From the NCBI RefSeq assembly GCF_028550395.1, contig NZ_JAQQKW010000004.1, positions 310,001-374,000 of the forward strand: DNA of 64,000 bases, read 5' to 3'. Positions within the stretch are counted from its first letter, which is position 1. The number at the start of each line of letters is the position of its first letter. Positions 17,640 through 26,320 of this stretch are shown here, one piece after another. Below the pieces are notes generated by a model. That model was not told where the DNA came from. It did not search any database and was given only the letters and a program-made list of their open reading frames with translations. Origin of the DNA: Asticcacaulis currens. Lineage in GTDB: Bacteria > Pseudomonadota > Alphaproteobacteria > Caulobacterales > Caulobacteraceae. A program made the translations under genes and the position numbers.

Positions 17640-17784
17640 TCATCTATCGCGTTGGTGGCGAGCTGGTTTGCTTTTGGTGTGGGCCGTGTGGGGACTGATG
17701 CTGGTCGGTCTGACTTTGCGTTAGCCGCTAGCGACGTGTGATTGTGCGTGTCTGGGCGGTTGGTGTCTCGCAAAGGAGGTTTCC

Positions 17785-18054
17785 ATGTCGCGTAAATCCA
17801 TTGAGGAACGGCTGGCTCAGCTTGAGGCACAGCGGAAGTCACTGCAGGCGCGGTTGTCGAAGGACGAGCGGGCCAGAGATACGCGCCGCAAGGTGTTGTT
17901 AGGGGCGCTGGTTCTGCATCGTCTCGAAGAGGGCCGTGAGAGCAGTGCAGACTATCTGCGCGATTTCATTCGGCGGGAGCTGCCGGGCTTTCTGACACGC
18001 GACATCGACCGGCGTCTGTTCGAGGATCTGATCGGTCCGGGCAAGACCGGTTAG
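17785..18054 (+). CDS. traD: TraD-like relaxosome accessory protein
   Basis: 89 residues. A coiled-coil N terminus (ERLAQLEAQRKSLQARLSKDERARDTRRK) is followed by VLLGALVLHRLEEG and a short helical C terminus. This matches the small TraC/TraD proteins encoded upstream of traG in Ti-type DNA-processing operons. A very strong AAAGGAGGT ribosome site lies five bases before the ATG. traG starts 22 bp downstream. Family members are thought to help assemble the relaxosome at oriT. Confidence 0.85.
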   Translation: MSRKSIEERLAQLEAQRKSLQARLSKDERARDTRRKVLLGALVLHRLEEGRESSADYLRDFIRRELPGFLTRDIDRRLFEDLIGPGKTG

Positions 18055-18076
18055 GGAGTCTCTGGGGGGTGCGGGG

Positions 18077-19753
18077 ATGATCAGTTTCGTCCTTCGGGTG
18101 TTACGCGCACTTCGCAAGGGTCTGGTACGCGCCTTGCGTGATCCGGTCTGGGCTTTTGTCTGGATTCTCGCGGCGCCGTTTCGGGTGTGGAAGCACGTTG
18201 TTGCCGCCCTTGTTTTGTCCTTCGTGATTTTGATTTTGCTGGGGCTTCTGTCTGAGTGGGTTGAGGGCCAGTTTCATCTAATCGGCATCGGTGGAAAGCC
18301 CCTCAAGCGGGTACTTGATCTGATCGTGGTGGGCATCGTCCTTGCCGTGCTCTGGCGTCTTCTTGTTAAGCCCCTTCTGGATCATCTGGGCGGTGATGAT
18401 GGGCCCGACACTCATGGCTCGGCGCGCTTTGCTGAGAGGCGGGAGATTGCCGCCGTTTTGAAGGTGAGTGAGGGGCTTCTGATCGGGCGGGATATGCATA
18501 GTGGCAAGCTCATCCGCTATGCTGGCCCGGCGCATCTTCTGACCCTGGCACCGACGCGATCCGGCAAGGGCGTCGGCACCGTCATCCCGAACCTCCTCGT
18601 GCAGTACCGTTCCGTCGTTTGTGTCGATCCCAAGGGCGAGAACGCCCGCATCACAGCGCGCGCCAGATCGGCGTTTGGACCGGTCTATATTCTGGATCCC
18701 TTCGGGGTGACCGGAATGCCATCGGCTTCGTTCAATCCGCTGGCGGCACTTGATCCCGACAGTCCGGATATTGCTGAGGACGCGGCGCTGCTGGCCGATG
18801 CGCTCGTCTGCGATGCGCCAGGCACGGCCGGGGAAGCGCACTGGAACGAAGAAGCGAAGGCCCTGATCACCGGGATTATCCTCTATATCGCCACTGAAGA
18901 GTTTGGGCACCGGCGCAGTCTCGCGACCCTGCGGGAGTATCTGACGCTGGACGTTCCGGAGTTCATGGCGCTTCTCTCACTGATGCAGGAGACAGACGCG
19001 TGCCATGGTCTGATCAGGCGGGCGGCGAACCGCCACCGGTCCAAGGCCGATCGTGAGGCCGCAGGCGTCTTATCCTCAGCGCAGCGGCACACGCATTTTC
19101 TGGACAGTCCGCGCATGACGGAGGTGATGAGCGGGTCGGATTTTGCTTTTGGCGATCTGAAGCACTCTGTGGCCACCGTGTATCTCGTTCTGCCGCCCGA
19201 TCGGCTCGACACCTATGCGCGCTGGCTGAGGCTGCTCGTGACGCAAAGTCTCACCGAACTGGTACGGACAAGGCACCGTCTCCCCGCGCCCGTTTTGTAC
19301 CTGCTGGATGAGTTTGCCAGTCTCGGCTATCTGTCCTTCGTAGAGCGGGCCATGGGTCTGATGGCAGGCTATGGCGTACAGCTCTGGCCGATCCTTCAGG
19401 ACATCCATCAGTTACGCGCCCTCTATGGCCAGAGGGCCGGCACGTTTCTATCGAACGCCGGTGTCCTTCAGGTCTTCGGCGTCAACGACTACGAGACCTC
19501 ACGGCTGGTCTCTGATCTGCTGGGACAGGAGACGGTGAGCTTCGAAGCAAGGAACCGCAATCTCGATTCCGATAAGAGCGGCATCTCCTACAGTGAGCAT
19601 TACACCGGCCGTCCCCTTCTGACGCCTGATGAGGTGCGACGGATGCATCCGGATACACAACTCCTGTTCCTCAATGGACAACGCCCCATTGTGGCAACCC
19701 GGCTCCGGTACTATGCTGATCGCGAACTGCGGGGCCTTTTTGATGCTGGCTGA
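18077..19753 (+). CDS. traG: Type IV coupling protein TraG/VirD4
   Basis: 558 residues. Two N-terminal hydrophobic segments (about 35-55 and 78-98) anchor it in the inner membrane. The ATPase domain has Walker A TRSGKGVGT near residue 160 and Walker B YLLDEFASLG near residue 410. Family members dock the relaxosome to a type IV secretion channel and pump DNA. No channel genes (virB/trb) are in the element, so mobilization would rely on a helper. The stop overlaps the start of the MNT-HEPN gene by 11 bp, so the two are probably co-translated. The length is somewhat shorter than many TraG proteins (about 630). Confidence 0.92.
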   Translation: MISFVLRVLRALRKGLVRALRDPVWAFVWILAAPFRVWKHVVAALVLSFVILILLGLLSEWVEGQFHLIGIGGKPLKRVLDLIVVGIVLAVLWRLLVKPLLDHLGGDDGPDTHGSARFAERREIAAVLKVSEGLLIGRDMHSGKLIRYAGPAHLLTLAPTRSGKGVGTVIPNLLVQYRSVVCVDPKGENARITARARSAFGPVYILDPFGVTGMPSASFNPLAALDPDSPDIAEDAALLADALVCDAPGTAGEAHWNEEAKALITGIILYIATEEFGHRRSLATLREYLTLDVPEFMALLSLMQETDACHGLIRRAANRHRSKADREAAGVLSSAQRHTHFLDSPRMTEVMSGSDFAFGDLKHSVATVYLVLPPDRLDTYARWLRLLVTQSLTELVRTRHRLPAPVLYLLDEFASLGYLSFVERAMGLMAGYGVQLWPILQDIHQLRALYGQRAGTFLSNAGVLQVFGVNDYETSRLVSDLLGQETVSFEARNRNLDSDKSGISYSEHYTGRPLLTPDEVRRMHPDTQLLFLNGQRPIVATRLRYYADRELRGLFDAG

Positions 19754-20648
19754 TAAGCTCGAACACCTACCGGATGTGAAACGGCGCGAACTGACCCGCG
19801 TCGTGCAGATCCTGTTTGACGAGTTCGAAGATGCCACCAAGACCGCGCTCTCCGATAAGCGCAAGGCCGGGCGTATTCTCAAGATCATCCTCTTTGGGTC
19901 TTACGCCCGCGGGGACTGGGTTGAAGACCGCTCTTCCGGTTATCGTTCCGACTATGATCTCCTGATCGTCGTCAATGGTCAGGCCTTTACCGATCTGCAG
20001 GATTACTGGGCCAAAGCCGACGAGCATCTGATCCGGGAGTACACCGTCACTGAGCACATCCGTACACCGGTCAACTTCATCGTGCACAGCCTCAATGAAG
20101 TGAACGATAACCTCGCCAGAGGCCGGCCCTTCTTCGTCGATATCGCCCGTGACGGGATCATGCTGTACGAGGCCCCGGGGCATCCGCTGGTGGCGCCCAA
20201 GCCGTTGACGGAGGCAGAGCGGCTGGCAGAAGCCAGGGGGCATTATGAGCAGTGGTCAACTAGAGCCGAACAGTTCTTCCTAACTGCTGGGGATCAAATC
20301 AACAAAGATTGGCGAAATATGGCGGCCTTTAATCTACATCAGGCCACCGAAGCCCTGTATCACTCCCTCTTGCTGGTGCTAAAACTCTACAGCCCCAAGA
20401 GCCATCGCATCACCATGCTGCGGTCGCAGGCAGAAGCGCTGGATGACCGGTTGAAGAACATCTGGCCGAACGATACCAAGCTACATCGGCAAGCCTTCGA
20501 TCAGCTTCGCCGGGCGTATGTCGAGGCTCGATACTCAGCGAGCTACAAGATCGGCGAGGACGAATTGGCGTGGCTTTGCGAACGCGTGCAGTTATTGCAA
20601 GAGACGGTTGAAGCTGTATGCGGTGAACGCCTCATCGGGGCCGGTTGA
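19743..20648 (+). CDS. MNT-HEPN fusion protein (nucleotidyltransferase plus HEPN)
   Basis: 301 residues. The N-terminal minimal nucleotidyltransferase domain has the GS motif FGSYARGDW near residue 52 and the metal-binding SDYDLL near residue 69. The C-terminal half (about 165-295) resembles a HEPN domain (AAFNLHQATEALYHSLLL). As separate genes MNT and HEPN form toxin-antitoxin pairs, in which the transferase silences the HEPN ribonuclease by modifying it; here they are one chain. A perfect RX4-6H ribonuclease motif is not obvious, so nuclease activity is doubtful. The ATG lies inside traG's last codons. A stability or anti-host-defence role for the element is inferred. Confidence 0.82.
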   Translation: MLADKLEHLPDVKRRELTRVVQILFDEFEDATKTALSDKRKAGRILKIILFGSYARGDWVEDRSSGYRSDYDLLIVVNGQAFTDLQDYWAKADEHLIREYTVTEHIRTPVNFIVHSLNEVNDNLARGRPFFVDIARDGIMLYEAPGHPLVAPKPLTEAERLAEARGHYEQWSTRAEQFFLTAGDQINKDWRNMAAFNLHQATEALYHSLLLVLKLYSPKSHRITMLRSQAEALDDRLKNIWPNDTKLHRQAFDQLRRAYVEARYSASYKIGEDELAWLCERVQLLQETVEAVCGERLIGAG

Positions 20649-20750
20649 GGTGGGATTGCGGGCGTTCAGATGCCTCAGATTCCGGGGTAACAATCTGGCC
20701 TCATCGGTACTGACCGCCTTGAAAGATCTCTGGATGGATAGGATGTTTTG

Positions 20751-20948
20751 ATGGATCCACTCTGGGAAAAGTTCCCCACGTATTCGCGATATTGCATGGG
20801 ATGGCGAATGGGTGGTGGCGAGGATTACGCACGCGAATACAGAAAGTGGTTCAAATCGCTCTCGGTGGCTGAGAGAGAGGAGTACATGACGCGCAACAAA
20901 GAGCCGGGAGAGTGGGAAGGGTTTTACCATAACCTGCTGACCGGATAA
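20751..20948 (+). CDS. Small hypothetical protein
   Basis: 65 residues, soluble, rich in aromatic and charged residues (MDPLWEKFPTYSRYCMGWRMGG, then a helical ERKEY-type region). The ATG at 20751 is preferred over a TTG one codon earlier. It follows the MNT-HEPN gene by ~100 bp on the same strand and could be the last gene of the tra operon. I do not recognise the family. Confidence 0.5.
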   Translation: MDPLWEKFPTYSRYCMGWRMGGGEDYAREYRKWFKSLSVAEREEYMTRNKEPGEWEGFYHNLLTG

Positions 20949-20984
20949 GCGGAGATTGACAGGCCGTTGATAGAGGCTCGTAAA

Positions 20985-21182
20985 TCACCGGATTTTTTCC
21001 AGAAGCGCTTGCAGCAGTTCGATCAGCTCTTCGACCTCGCCCTCTCCGAGGTCGACTGGGTCGCCAAACGACGAGACGGCTTTGAGTTGGATCGAATTAT
21101 GCTCCTCGCCAACACAGACCGTGATCTCGTCCGAGATGGTGTGGTAGATTCCACCACCAGGGCCCTCGAGTTTAGTTGGCAT
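20985..21182 (-). CDS. Small hypothetical protein
   Basis: 65 residues. A beta-like N-terminal half (ISDEITVCVGEEHNSIQLKAVSSFGDPVDL) is followed by an acidic helix (GEVEELIELLQALLEKI). The layout resembles small proteins with a sheet and one helix found beside phage and plasmid genes; no named family. The plus strand has a competing open frame, but this one has a better protein-like pattern. Convergent with the gene before it. Confidence 0.5.
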   Translation of the reverse strand: MPTKLEGPGGGIYHTISDEITVCVGEEHNSIQLKAVSSFGDPVDLGEGEVEELIELLQALLEKIR

Positions 21183-21444
21183 GTCTTAGCCCCGCCCCTG
21201 CAATTGGTTTCGGCAACCGTTCGAGATTACAAACTGCTCAGGCGAAGGTGAAGGCCCAAATGACGCGGTCAATACCGATGAAGCGCGTTTTCGCTGACCG
21301 GCGACAATTTTGAGCCAGCCGACGTCCTCTACGCGGGGTGATCGTTTGACTGCTAGCTTACTCACGAGTGAGATGCTCCGGCATAATCGGCGCCGTTCAA
21401 CCTGAATTTTGCCCCCGTTTGTCAGTGGGATTGTTCTCTTCGAG

Positions 21445-21550
21445 TGTAAAATCGCGCGCAATTCTGACCCTCTAGAGGTCGATTTTCGCGTCCAACTCGC
21501 CCCCTTAGGCTATGCAATCCGGTTCTAAAGTCTGTGCCTTAGAAGACTTT
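21445..21550. repeat. MITE-like repeat, copy 2 (right end missing)
   Basis: The left ~105 bp of the unit is present, from TGTAAAATCGCGCGCAATTC to TTAGAAGACTT, then the match stops where the other copies continue ATG(C/T)YGGACGCG. The truncation abuts the 3' end of the AT-rich membrane protein gene, so a later insertion or deletion removed the rest. No gene is supported in the rest of the 21183-21554 gap. Confidence 0.7.
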
Positions 21551-21554
21551 CAAG

Positions 21555-21890
21555 TCATTTAAAAAATACGGGCCCAACCACTAAATAAAACAGCGAAATG
21601 GAAAAAAATAGCATAGTAAAGAAATATGTATAAATATTTCTAAAAAGAAATTTTAATATATATCGAACCGACAAAAATGGAATATACGCCAGGCCATAGC
21701 ACACAATGGACATAATGAAAAATCCACACCACGCATCAATAAATTCACCAATACTTCTAATATGTCCAATAATACCATCAAAATTAAATGCAATATAAAA
21801 TATAGATAAAAATGAAAATATCACTTCGTAAAATATAAAAAATGACAATTCATTTCTTACGGAAATTTGATGGAAATTTTTATGATTCAA
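21555..21890 (-). CDS. AT-rich hypothetical membrane protein
   Basis: 111 residues with three hydrophobic segments (about 17-35, 50-70, 88-108). Codon use is strongly A/T-biased (mostly ATA, TTT, AAA), unlike the GC-rich tra genes, which indicates recent transfer from an AT-rich source. The apparent start is a TTG with no clear ribosome site. Family unknown. Confidence 0.45.
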   Translation of the reverse strand: MNHKNFHQISVRNELSFFIFYEVIFSFLSIFYIAFNFDGIIGHIRSIGEFIDAWCGFFIMSIVCYGLAYIPFLSVRYILKFLFRNIYTYFFTMLFFSISLFYLVVGPVFFK

Positions 21891-22121
21891 TTCTTAACCC
21901 TTTCAATCTTTATTCTGAAAACCCCTTTTCTATTATTGATCTCTTCCAAATCCCCAATCATTTTCTTTGATAGAATTCGCAACTGCAGATACCGTCCTTT
22001 TATAACCCGACACAATTCCCAGATGTCGTTGAGTTTAGCCTTCTGCGCCCCAATCGCCCCGCTGCCTTATCCAAGTATCGCCAACTGAGGCACGGGTTTC
22101 CGCGCACGCTCCTACGCGCTT

Positions 22122-22373
22122 TCACCCCCAACCTCCCGCCAAATGTGCGACCCCACCAGCCGCAAATGCTACAGCAATTGCACAAAAGAAAGCGAGGACG
22201 CCCCGTCGAACGGCTTTCTTTCTACGAGCCTGTTTCGCGTCAGACATTCCCTTTGGGATAAAGTTAATCGGTCCCAAGGCATGAAAGTTCCACACTGCGT
22301 AAAACCATGCTGCTACACCAGCGCAACACGCCGCTAGAAAGATCCAAAGCATAACTTGCGCGACCGGCGTCAC
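22122..22373 (-). CDS. Small hypothetical membrane protein
   Basis: 83 residues with two hydrophobic helices (about 8-28 and 60-80) separated by a basic loop containing KQARRKKAVRRG, so both ends probably face outward. The start could be GTG at 22373 or ATG at 22352. Family unknown. The flanking gaps (21891-22121 and 22374-22583) show no gene. Confidence 0.5.
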   Translation of the reverse strand: MTPVAQVMLWIFLAACCAGVAAWFYAVWNFHALGPINFIPKGMSDAKQARRKKAVRRGVLAFFCAIAVAFAAGGVAHLAGGWG

Positions 22374-22583
22374 ATCCCCACCCCGGACCGGGATTGATTT
22401 CCTAATTCATGCAAGATGGCCCTCTTCAAGAAAGGCTGTCAACGTTCTTATAAAGCACGTAAGTCAGTGGATCTGCCCGCATCGCGCCGACGATAGTCAT
22501 TTGGCGGATGCCGGATGATCTCATCGCCAAACACTCACGCTATGTCTAAAAAGCGTTACGTTCCATTGAGCCGACACTGCTTA

Positions 22584-23162
22584 TCATTCAATGGCCGCCC
22601 GCAGCCGGTATCTCAGTCGGATCGAGTCTCCTCGCGTAGACAATGCGATCAGCACTTCTGTGGCACATGAAATCAATATCCTTAGCGACGCAGCTAACCC
22701 CGACTCGGGCCCCAGTCCCTCTTCTGCATAGGAGAGATGGGATATCTCCTGAAACTGAATGCGCTCGACCAAAGTCGCAAGTTCGGAATCGTGGTGTCGG
22801 AGAAACGCAATTTGCTCCTCAAGGTGCGCATGAACAGTTCGCTCTACCGCTGCAGTACATGCCAAAATCCCTGTCCGGCCCCACATGGAAGTGATACTGC
22901 CCAACAACCAGCCTCCAACGCTCCAGACTGACAATGCGCGACAGGGTTTAGCAAAACGGGGACTCATGGCTTCCCGAAATGCCAGCCGATGTTCTTTCTC
23001 ATGAGACATTGTTTCCTTCAGCCAGACCTCCAAGTCGTTTCCGCCCACGGGCAGTCGCTTAAGCTGGGCAGAATAAATTGAAACGGCGCCGTGTTCACCT
23101 GCGTGATTGACCCGCAAAATTCGTCGGATCAGTTTCTGGTTCTGAGAAAGCGGTCGAGGCAT
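22584..23162 (-). CDS. coq7: COQ7-like di-iron hydroxylase (demethoxyubiquinone hydroxylase family)
   Basis: 192 residues, the normal COQ7 length. The di-iron ligands can be traced: Glu in NHAGEHGA near residue 23, an ExxH in SHEKEH, the ERTVHAH helix, and ExxH in QEISH. COQ7 performs the last ring hydroxylation of ubiquinone synthesis, working at the inner membrane. Here it is a lone cargo gene in a mobile element, so it may be a paralogue with another substrate or may back up the host enzyme. The plus strand shows only shadow frames. It starts ATG at 23162, with no operon partner. Confidence 0.82.
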   Translation of the reverse strand: MPRPLSQNQKLIRRILRVNHAGEHGAVSIYSAQLKRLPVGGNDLEVWLKETMSHEKEHRLAFREAMSPRFAKPCRALSVWSVGGWLLGSITSMWGRTGILACTAAVERTVHAHLEEQIAFLRHHDSELATLVERIQFQEISHLSYAEEGLGPESGLAASLRILISCATEVLIALSTRGDSIRLRYRLRAAIE

Positions 23163-23230
23163 CGAAAAAGCTTATCCCCGGCGACCCGGCATGGCAATCC
23201 ACCCGATCGGTTAGGCATCTTCGCGCCCGT

Positions 23231-23270
23231 ACCGGACATCGCAAAGTCGCGCCGATAGTCCGCCTGTTAG
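23231..23270. repeat. Intergenic repeat C, copy 1
   Basis: A 40-bp unit ACCGGACATCGC-N3-GTCG-N7-AGTCCGCCTGTTAG that recurs with the same spacing at 27579-27618. The flanks of the unit are identical and the middle differs. GGAC / GTCC arms could pair into a hairpin. It lies just upstream of coq7. Confidence 0.55.
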
Positions 23271-23394
23271 ATGGAGTAACGGGCGGCTTGAGCCAGGGCT
23301 TGCGCTTTGATGGTCGTCCCTCAGAATGATGGTGTCATCAACCTACGGCGTCAGGTTCGTGGCCTGCGCCAAGCATCATCGAGATACGACTATA

Positions 23395-24229
23395 AAACAC
23401 TATGCCGGAATTGATGTGTCTTTGGAACGCTCAAGCCTTTGCATCGTGGATGCCGCAAGTGAAATGTCGTGAGGGAGACGCACTGAGCGAACCAGAGGCA
23501 CTTCTTGCGTAGTTTTCAGCCTTTGGAACGGAGCTTGAGCTCATCGGCCTGGAAGCCGGTCCGTTGTCGCAGCGGCTCTACACCGAGATGACCGCCAAGG
23601 GTTTAGCATGTCAACTGATCGAAACCCGTCATGTGCGCACCGCGTTCAAGATTATGCCAGTCAAGACCGACAAGTAGGATGCGCGCGGCATTGCCCAGCT
23701 GATGCGGCTGGGCTGGTTCGGGCCCGTGCACTGCAAATCCCAGCCTGCTCAGGAGGTGCGTGCCATCCTAACAGATCGCAAACCCCTGCAAACAAAGCTC
23801 CTGGATATTGAGACAAGCCTGCGCAGTATTCTTCGAGGTTTTGGTCTGAAAGTCGGCGCTATATCCACCAAAGGCTGCGAGACTCGGATCCTGGCGGTCT
23901 GCGAGGGCCATGAGACACTTATGCAAATCGCCCGGTCCATGCTCGACGCCAAGGGCGCCCTTTCGGCGCAATTCAACCTTCTGCACCGCAAGGTTTTGAC
24001 TCTGGCGAAGGCCGACCAGAGAACAAAGCGATTGATGACCCTTCCTGGCGTCGGCCCCATCACCTCGCTGACCTTTGTATCGGCTATCGATCAAACCGAC
24101 CGCTTCTCCTCGTCTCGCGATGTCGGTCCACTCTTCGGGCTGATACCACGAAAATTTCAGTCGAGAGAGACGGATTACACTGGCCGGATCTCGAAGACGC
24201 GTGTGCCCCAAGATGTGCTTTACTCGCCC
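23395..24229 (+). pseudogene. IS110-family transposase pseudogene
   Basis: The plus strand begins KHYAGIDVSLERSSLCIVDA, the conserved DEDD-type N terminus of IS110 transposases. It is broken by in-frame stops near 23470, 23510 and 23675. It continues with DARGIAQLMRLGW and the C-terminal transposase_20 part with LMTLPGVGPITSLTFVSAID and GLIPRKFQS, ending near TGRISKTRVPQD. The last part, with the catalytic serine region, is missing, and the sequence runs into the end of the asparaginase gene on the other strand. Inactive relic. Confidence 0.85.
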
Positions 24230-25246
24230 CTACAGGAAGGCGCTTTTTGCAGGTATTATCTGATCGACAGAGTTCTGGTCGCAACGAGCATATACAAAGC
24301 CCTTCTGAATAGCGAAGGCCCCAACCGCGCCTTGCCGACTCAACGCCAAAAACCCCACTTGAAGCGACTTTGCGGTCTCTGGACGGCGCCTGACAATGCG
24401 CATGACGGCTTCCTCACAGGCCCTCTGTGGCGAGAGCCCTTGACGCATGAGTTCCACGACAAGAAAACTACCCGAGTTGCGGATGACTTCTTCACCAACG
24501 CCCGTCGAGGTCGCCGCGCCGATTTCGCCATCGACGTAAAGCCCCGCCCCTATTATGGGACTGTCACCTACGCGGCCGCGCATTTTCCACGCCATGCCTG
24601 ATGTCGTACACGCGCCTGACAAGCGTCCCTGCTGATCAAGAGCCAAAATCCCCAGCGTATCATGGTTATGCACATCCCCCGGCAGCTTGCTGTTTGGCAC
24701 GTGTCCATAGGTAGACATTTCGCTGTTGGCGATGGGCTTGTAGGTTTGAGTCTTTAACCACGCTTTCCAGGCAGCATCGGACTCGGGGGTCAGGAGTTCC
24801 TCCCTTGGGAACCCCTGTTCGAGCGCAAATTGCAGGGCCCCGGCCCCCACGAGCATCACGTGCGGGGTTTTCTCCAGCACGCGGCGGGCCACTGAAATGG
24901 GATGGGCGATATGTTCAAGCGCCGCCACCGCACCACAGCGCCATTGATCGTCCATGATACTGGCGTCTAGTGATACGTGGCCGTCTCGATCCGGATAACC
25001 GGCCCGGCCAACAGTATGATTTTTCATGTCGGCCTCGGGTACGCGCGCCCCGGCTTCGACCGCATCCAAAGCGTGCCCCCCGCGAGAAATGACCTCCCAT
25101 GCAACCTGATTGGCAGCGACACCAAAGTCCCAGGTTGATACGACAATTGGACGCGCACGCGTGACGGCCCTCGCTGGAGCAACTGAAAGACCGGTCAGGG
25201 CCGAGGTAGTAAGAGAAGCGTTCAAGAATTCACGACGACTGGACAT
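24230..25246 (-). CDS. Exported glycosylasparaginase-like Ntn-hydrolase
   Basis: 338 residues. A twin-arginine signal (SRREFLNASL, then APARA) starts at ATG 25246, which is why this start is chosen. The body matches N4-(beta-N-acetylglucosaminyl)-L-asparaginase: GGHALDAVEAG near the N terminus and the autocleavage/nucleophile Thr in HNHDTLG, followed by GACTTSGMAWK. Such enzymes cut the GlcNAc-Asn bond of glycoproteins after self-processing. The last ~18 residues (CDQNSVDQIIPAKSAFL) are not family-like and lie at the IS110 remnant junction, so the C terminus is probably altered. The TonB-receptor remnant upstream suggests an ancestral glycan-uptake operon. Confidence 0.85.
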   Translation of the reverse strand: MSSRREFLNASLTTSALTGLSVAPARAVTRARPIVVSTWDFGVAANQVAWEVISRGGHALDAVEAGARVPEADMKNHTVGRAGYPDRDGHVSLDASIMDDQWRCGAVAALEHIAHPISVARRVLEKTPHVMLVGAGALQFALEQGFPREELLTPESDAAWKAWLKTQTYKPIANSEMSTYGHVPNSKLPGDVHNHDTLGILALDQQGRLSGACTTSGMAWKMRGRVGDSPIIGAGLYVDGEIGAATSTGVGEEVIRNSGSFLVVELMRQGLSPQRACEEAVMRIVRRRPETAKSLQVGFLALSRQGAVGAFAIQKGFVYARCDQNSVDQIIPAKSAFL

Positions 25247-25353
25247 TATGACCCCACATAAGCAAACCGTGCCCTGCCGGTCGGGACAGGGCACGCTGAC
25301 AACTTGCATTTCTTTAAGCCCTGTCTGCGCTTCGATACGGGACAGATAAAGCC

Positions 25354-25475
25354 TCATTTAATCCGGTAGGTGACACCGAACGAAAGACGCGTCCCGTACT
25401 TAGCCCAAACCAACGGCAGACCACCCGTTGTATAGGGGTATGGCATATCATCAAGCAGGTTTGGGGCGGCATGGT
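25354..25475 (-). pseudogene. C-terminal end of a TonB-dependent receptor
   Basis: The minus strand encodes ~40 residues ending GTRLSFGVTYRIK, the typical last beta strand of a TonB-dependent outer-membrane receptor. The rest is missing: the MITE-like repeat starts immediately at 25476 and the sequence beyond it is unrelated. The fragment precedes the glycosylasparaginase gene on the same strand, a common receptor-then-enzyme order. The repeat insertion or a deletion at it destroyed the receptor. Confidence 0.75.
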
Positions 25476-25622
25476 TGTAAATTGGCGCGCGATTCTGGCA
25501 CTCTAAATGTCGATTTTCGCGTCCAACTCGCCCCCTTACGCTATGCAATCCCGTTGTAAAGTCTGGTTCTTAGAAGATTATGCCGGACGCGAAATGGGGT
25601 TTGTTTTGAATGCAATTTGACA
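25476..25622. repeat. MITE-like repeat, copy 3 (full length)
   Basis: 147 bp with the same ends and inner inverted repeats as copies 1 and 4. Its left end abuts the TonB-receptor fragment. Read on the minus strand it contributes an in-frame start and about 25 codons to the receptor remnant. Confidence 0.8.
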
Positions 25623-25658
25623 CGCCAAACAGCCGCCCATTAGCGAAACAAATGAGAT

Positions 25659-26003
25659 ATGTCGGCTATGTTATCTACATTGATCGGTCTTGTGGTTGGA
25701 CGCAAAAGAGCTAAGAGTCACCTTATGAAGCTGTTTTCGCCGGCCGGTCGCTATTTTCTCTTTATCGCCCTGATACTGATATGGGTCACGACCCCCGCAT
25801 GGTTAGGTGGGCGCGTACCCTTCTATTCAGGGGAACTGTTCTTTGTGGGCTTTGTCGGTCTAGTTCTCCTCAAATCGGTCTTATGTCGTTGTCCGAAGTG
25901 CGATTTGCCGGTGACGGCCCGCTATAATGCGCACGGGCCGAATAGCGAGGTTGCTTTACCGGCGGTGCGGTGCACTCAGTGTCAGACGGATTTGTGGAAA
26001 TGA
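25659..26003 (+). CDS. Small membrane protein with C-terminal zinc ribbon
   Basis: 114 residues. Two hydrophobic segments at about 30-48 and 57-78 are followed by CRCPKCDLPV...CTQCQTD, two CxxC knuckles that probably bind zinc. The length and order (basic N terminus, two helices, ribbon facing the cytoplasm) look like an intact small protein. Function unknown; it stands alone between the MITE copy 3 and a nuclease fragment. Confidence 0.55.
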   Translation: MSAMLSTLIGLVVGRKRAKSHLMKLFSPAGRYFLFIALILIWVTTPAWLGGRVPFYSGELFFVGFVGLVLLKSVLCRCPKCDLPVTARYNAHGPNSEVALPAVRCTQCQTDLWK

Positions 26004-26090
26004 AATCGAACGTGTTTTGAGTTGAATCTCATCGTGCACGAAGGAAAAGATATACTGAAGCGCTAAACGGCGGAAGGATGGGCGCACGCT

Positions 26091-26268
26091 TTATCGAGCG
26101 TCTTTCGATGGACCTCCTACGCGACTTTCCCGATATGAAGGGCCTGTCGCCGCGAAATCTTCAGTGTATGCGAGCGTTCGCCGAAACGCTCCCGGATCAG
26201 GAGGTTGTGCAACAGTTTGTTGCATAATTTCTTTGGGACCATGTCATCGGCCTAGCCAGGTCCATCCC
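26091..26268 (+). pseudogene. DUF1016 (YhcG-type) nuclease fragment
   Basis: A short frame reads GARFIERLSMDLLRDFPDMK, then GLSPRNLQCMRAFAE and VVQQFVA, a stop, then FLWDHVIGL. This matches the N-terminal domain of DUF1016/YhcG PDDEXK proteins (usually IERLSxDL...F...GFSxRNLxYMRxFAExW). The nuclease domain is missing and a stop interrupts the fragment. Relic only. The rest of 26004-26320 holds nothing else that I can support. Confidence 0.7.
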
Positions 26269-26320
26269 ATTAGCAGCCTCTCATCGTAAGAGCCCACCGT
26301 CAATTTATGGCGCGCCAATC

